DNA of 6,324 nucleotides, taken from Verrucomicrobiales bacterium (GTDB lineage: Bacteria > Verrucomicrobiota > Verrucomicrobiia > Verrucomicrobiales > DEV007). The notes under the pieces are model-generated. The model was not told the DNA's origin. It was given only the letters and a program-made list of their open reading frames with translations, and did not search any database. The stretch is taken from NCBI GenBank assembly GCA_022424805.1, contig JAKMGR010000542.1, positions 1-6,324 on the forward strand, written 5' to 3'. Shown piece by piece: positions 5,887 through 6,324 of the stretch. Each line of letters starts with the position of its first letter. Within the stretch, counting starts at the first letter, position 1. Made by a program: the position numbers and the translations under genes.

Positions 5887-6324
5887 CTATTTTCGATCTA
5901 TCATGAGGAACTTTGCATTTGCATCGGCCTCAGTCGCAGATGTTTTGCCGTCAGGCCACCGGACTGTGACAACAACTGAACTGTCGTTGTCTTTGGTCAC
6001 GGCAAAAATCTGATCGGAACTGGACTGAGAAAGGTAGCCGCCTCCTGCAGTAACTTCCGAAAGCTGATTCGCGAGTCCTTTTGCGGTAACGGTGATCCTT
6101 GCGCCGATTGCATTCGGATTGCCTTTGGTGCCGCTCAAGCGAACCTTGAGGGGGCGATTGGGCGAACGGTCGCCCAAGTTGTTAATGAAAATCTGCGGGT
6201 CTTCGTCATTTACGCCGACGATAAAGTCTTCCCAGCCATCGAGGTTTACATCAACCGCTGCGAGGCTCTTCGCATCACCGGGAACAACGAGTCCACTTTC
6301 GTGATGCCAGATCAGTTCGAATGG
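5887..6324 (-). CDS. FG-GAP/VCBS and ASPIC/UnbV domain protein, C-terminal part (cut by window edge)
   Basis: The last 145 residues of a larger protein are visible; its start lies right of the window and the frame is open through position 6324. Numbering from the window edge, residues 20-49 form a VCBS/FG-GAP propeller repeat with a calcium-binding loop D25-x-N27-x-D29-G-x-x-D33 followed by 'FIVGVNDEDPQIFINN'. Residues about 58-140 are an ASPIC/UnbV domain: 'GNPNAIGARITVTAKG' (68-83), 'TAGGGYLSQSSSDQIFAV' (92-109) and 'VTVRWPDGKTS' (119-129). Full-length members (CRTAC1-like) are usually secreted, 500 to over 1,000 residues long, and common in Verrucomicrobiota and Planctomycetota; their molecular function is not settled, with extracellular adhesion or protein scaffolding proposed. 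The neighbouring secreted di-heme peroxidase suggests a shared extracytoplasmic role. Calling a start inside the visible part would be wrong, since the family match continues to the edge. Confidence 0.88.
   Translation of the reverse strand, partial: PFELIWHHESGLVVPGDAKSLAAVDVNLDGWEDFIVGVNDEDPQIFINNLGDRSPNRPLKVRLSGTKGNPNAIGARITVTAKGLANQLSEVTAGGGYLSQSSSDQIFAVTKDNDSSVVVTVRWPDGKTSATEADANAKFLMIDRK

Noticed and set aside
5887..6177. A complete 96-residue protein starting at a TTG codon at 6177
   Set aside because: The frame stays open to the window edge and the upstream codons encode a VCBS/FG-GAP repeat, so this is the tail of a larger gene.

Overview
The window looks like a chromosomal segment from a PVC-superphylum bacterium, most likely Verrucomicrobiota. 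Three things point there. A truncated gene carries the N-terminus typical of the large PVC-type heme-binding 'membrane-bound dehydrogenase' proteins, directly downstream of an SGNH-like secreted protein. A second truncated gene carries an FG-GAP/VCBS plus ASPIC/UnbV C-terminus next to a secreted di-heme MauG/CcpA-type peroxidase. A DUF4199 membrane protein is also present, a family I associate mainly with Bacteroidota and Verrucomicrobiota. The assignment is inferred from gene content only. No rRNA, tRNA, mobile element or CRISPR array is visible.

Layout. 1-1360 (minus strand): a two-gene unit of a secreted SGNH-hydrolase-like protein followed after 16 bp by the PVC-type dehydrogenase, which runs off the left edge. 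1361-1546: divergent intergenic region. 1547-2619 (plus strand): two small membrane proteins, DUF4199 and a LAB_N (lipid A biosynthesis N-terminal domain) protein, whose genes overlap by 4 bp. 2620-2761: short convergent spacer with a 12-bp perfect palindrome. 2762-6324 (minus strand): an ASPIC/UnbV protein (cut by the right edge), then the di-heme peroxidase 59 bp downstream, then a CNNM/CBS/CorC (HlyC/CorC-type) membrane protein 129 bp further on, preceded by a long imperfect inverted repeat that ends three bases before its start codon.

The genes form two exported-redox/extracellular themes (SGNH + PVC dehydrogenase; ASPIC/UnbV + di-heme peroxidase) and two envelope/membrane themes (DUF4199 + LAB_N; CNNM-CorC). 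Every complete gene has a recognisable domain. I see no convincing undescribed system. The points most worth checking are the structured leader of the CNNM/CorC gene, the loss of canonical catalytic residues in the SGNH-like protein, and the translationally coupled DUF4199/LAB_N pair. None of the start codons is preceded by a clear Shine-Dalgarno sequence.
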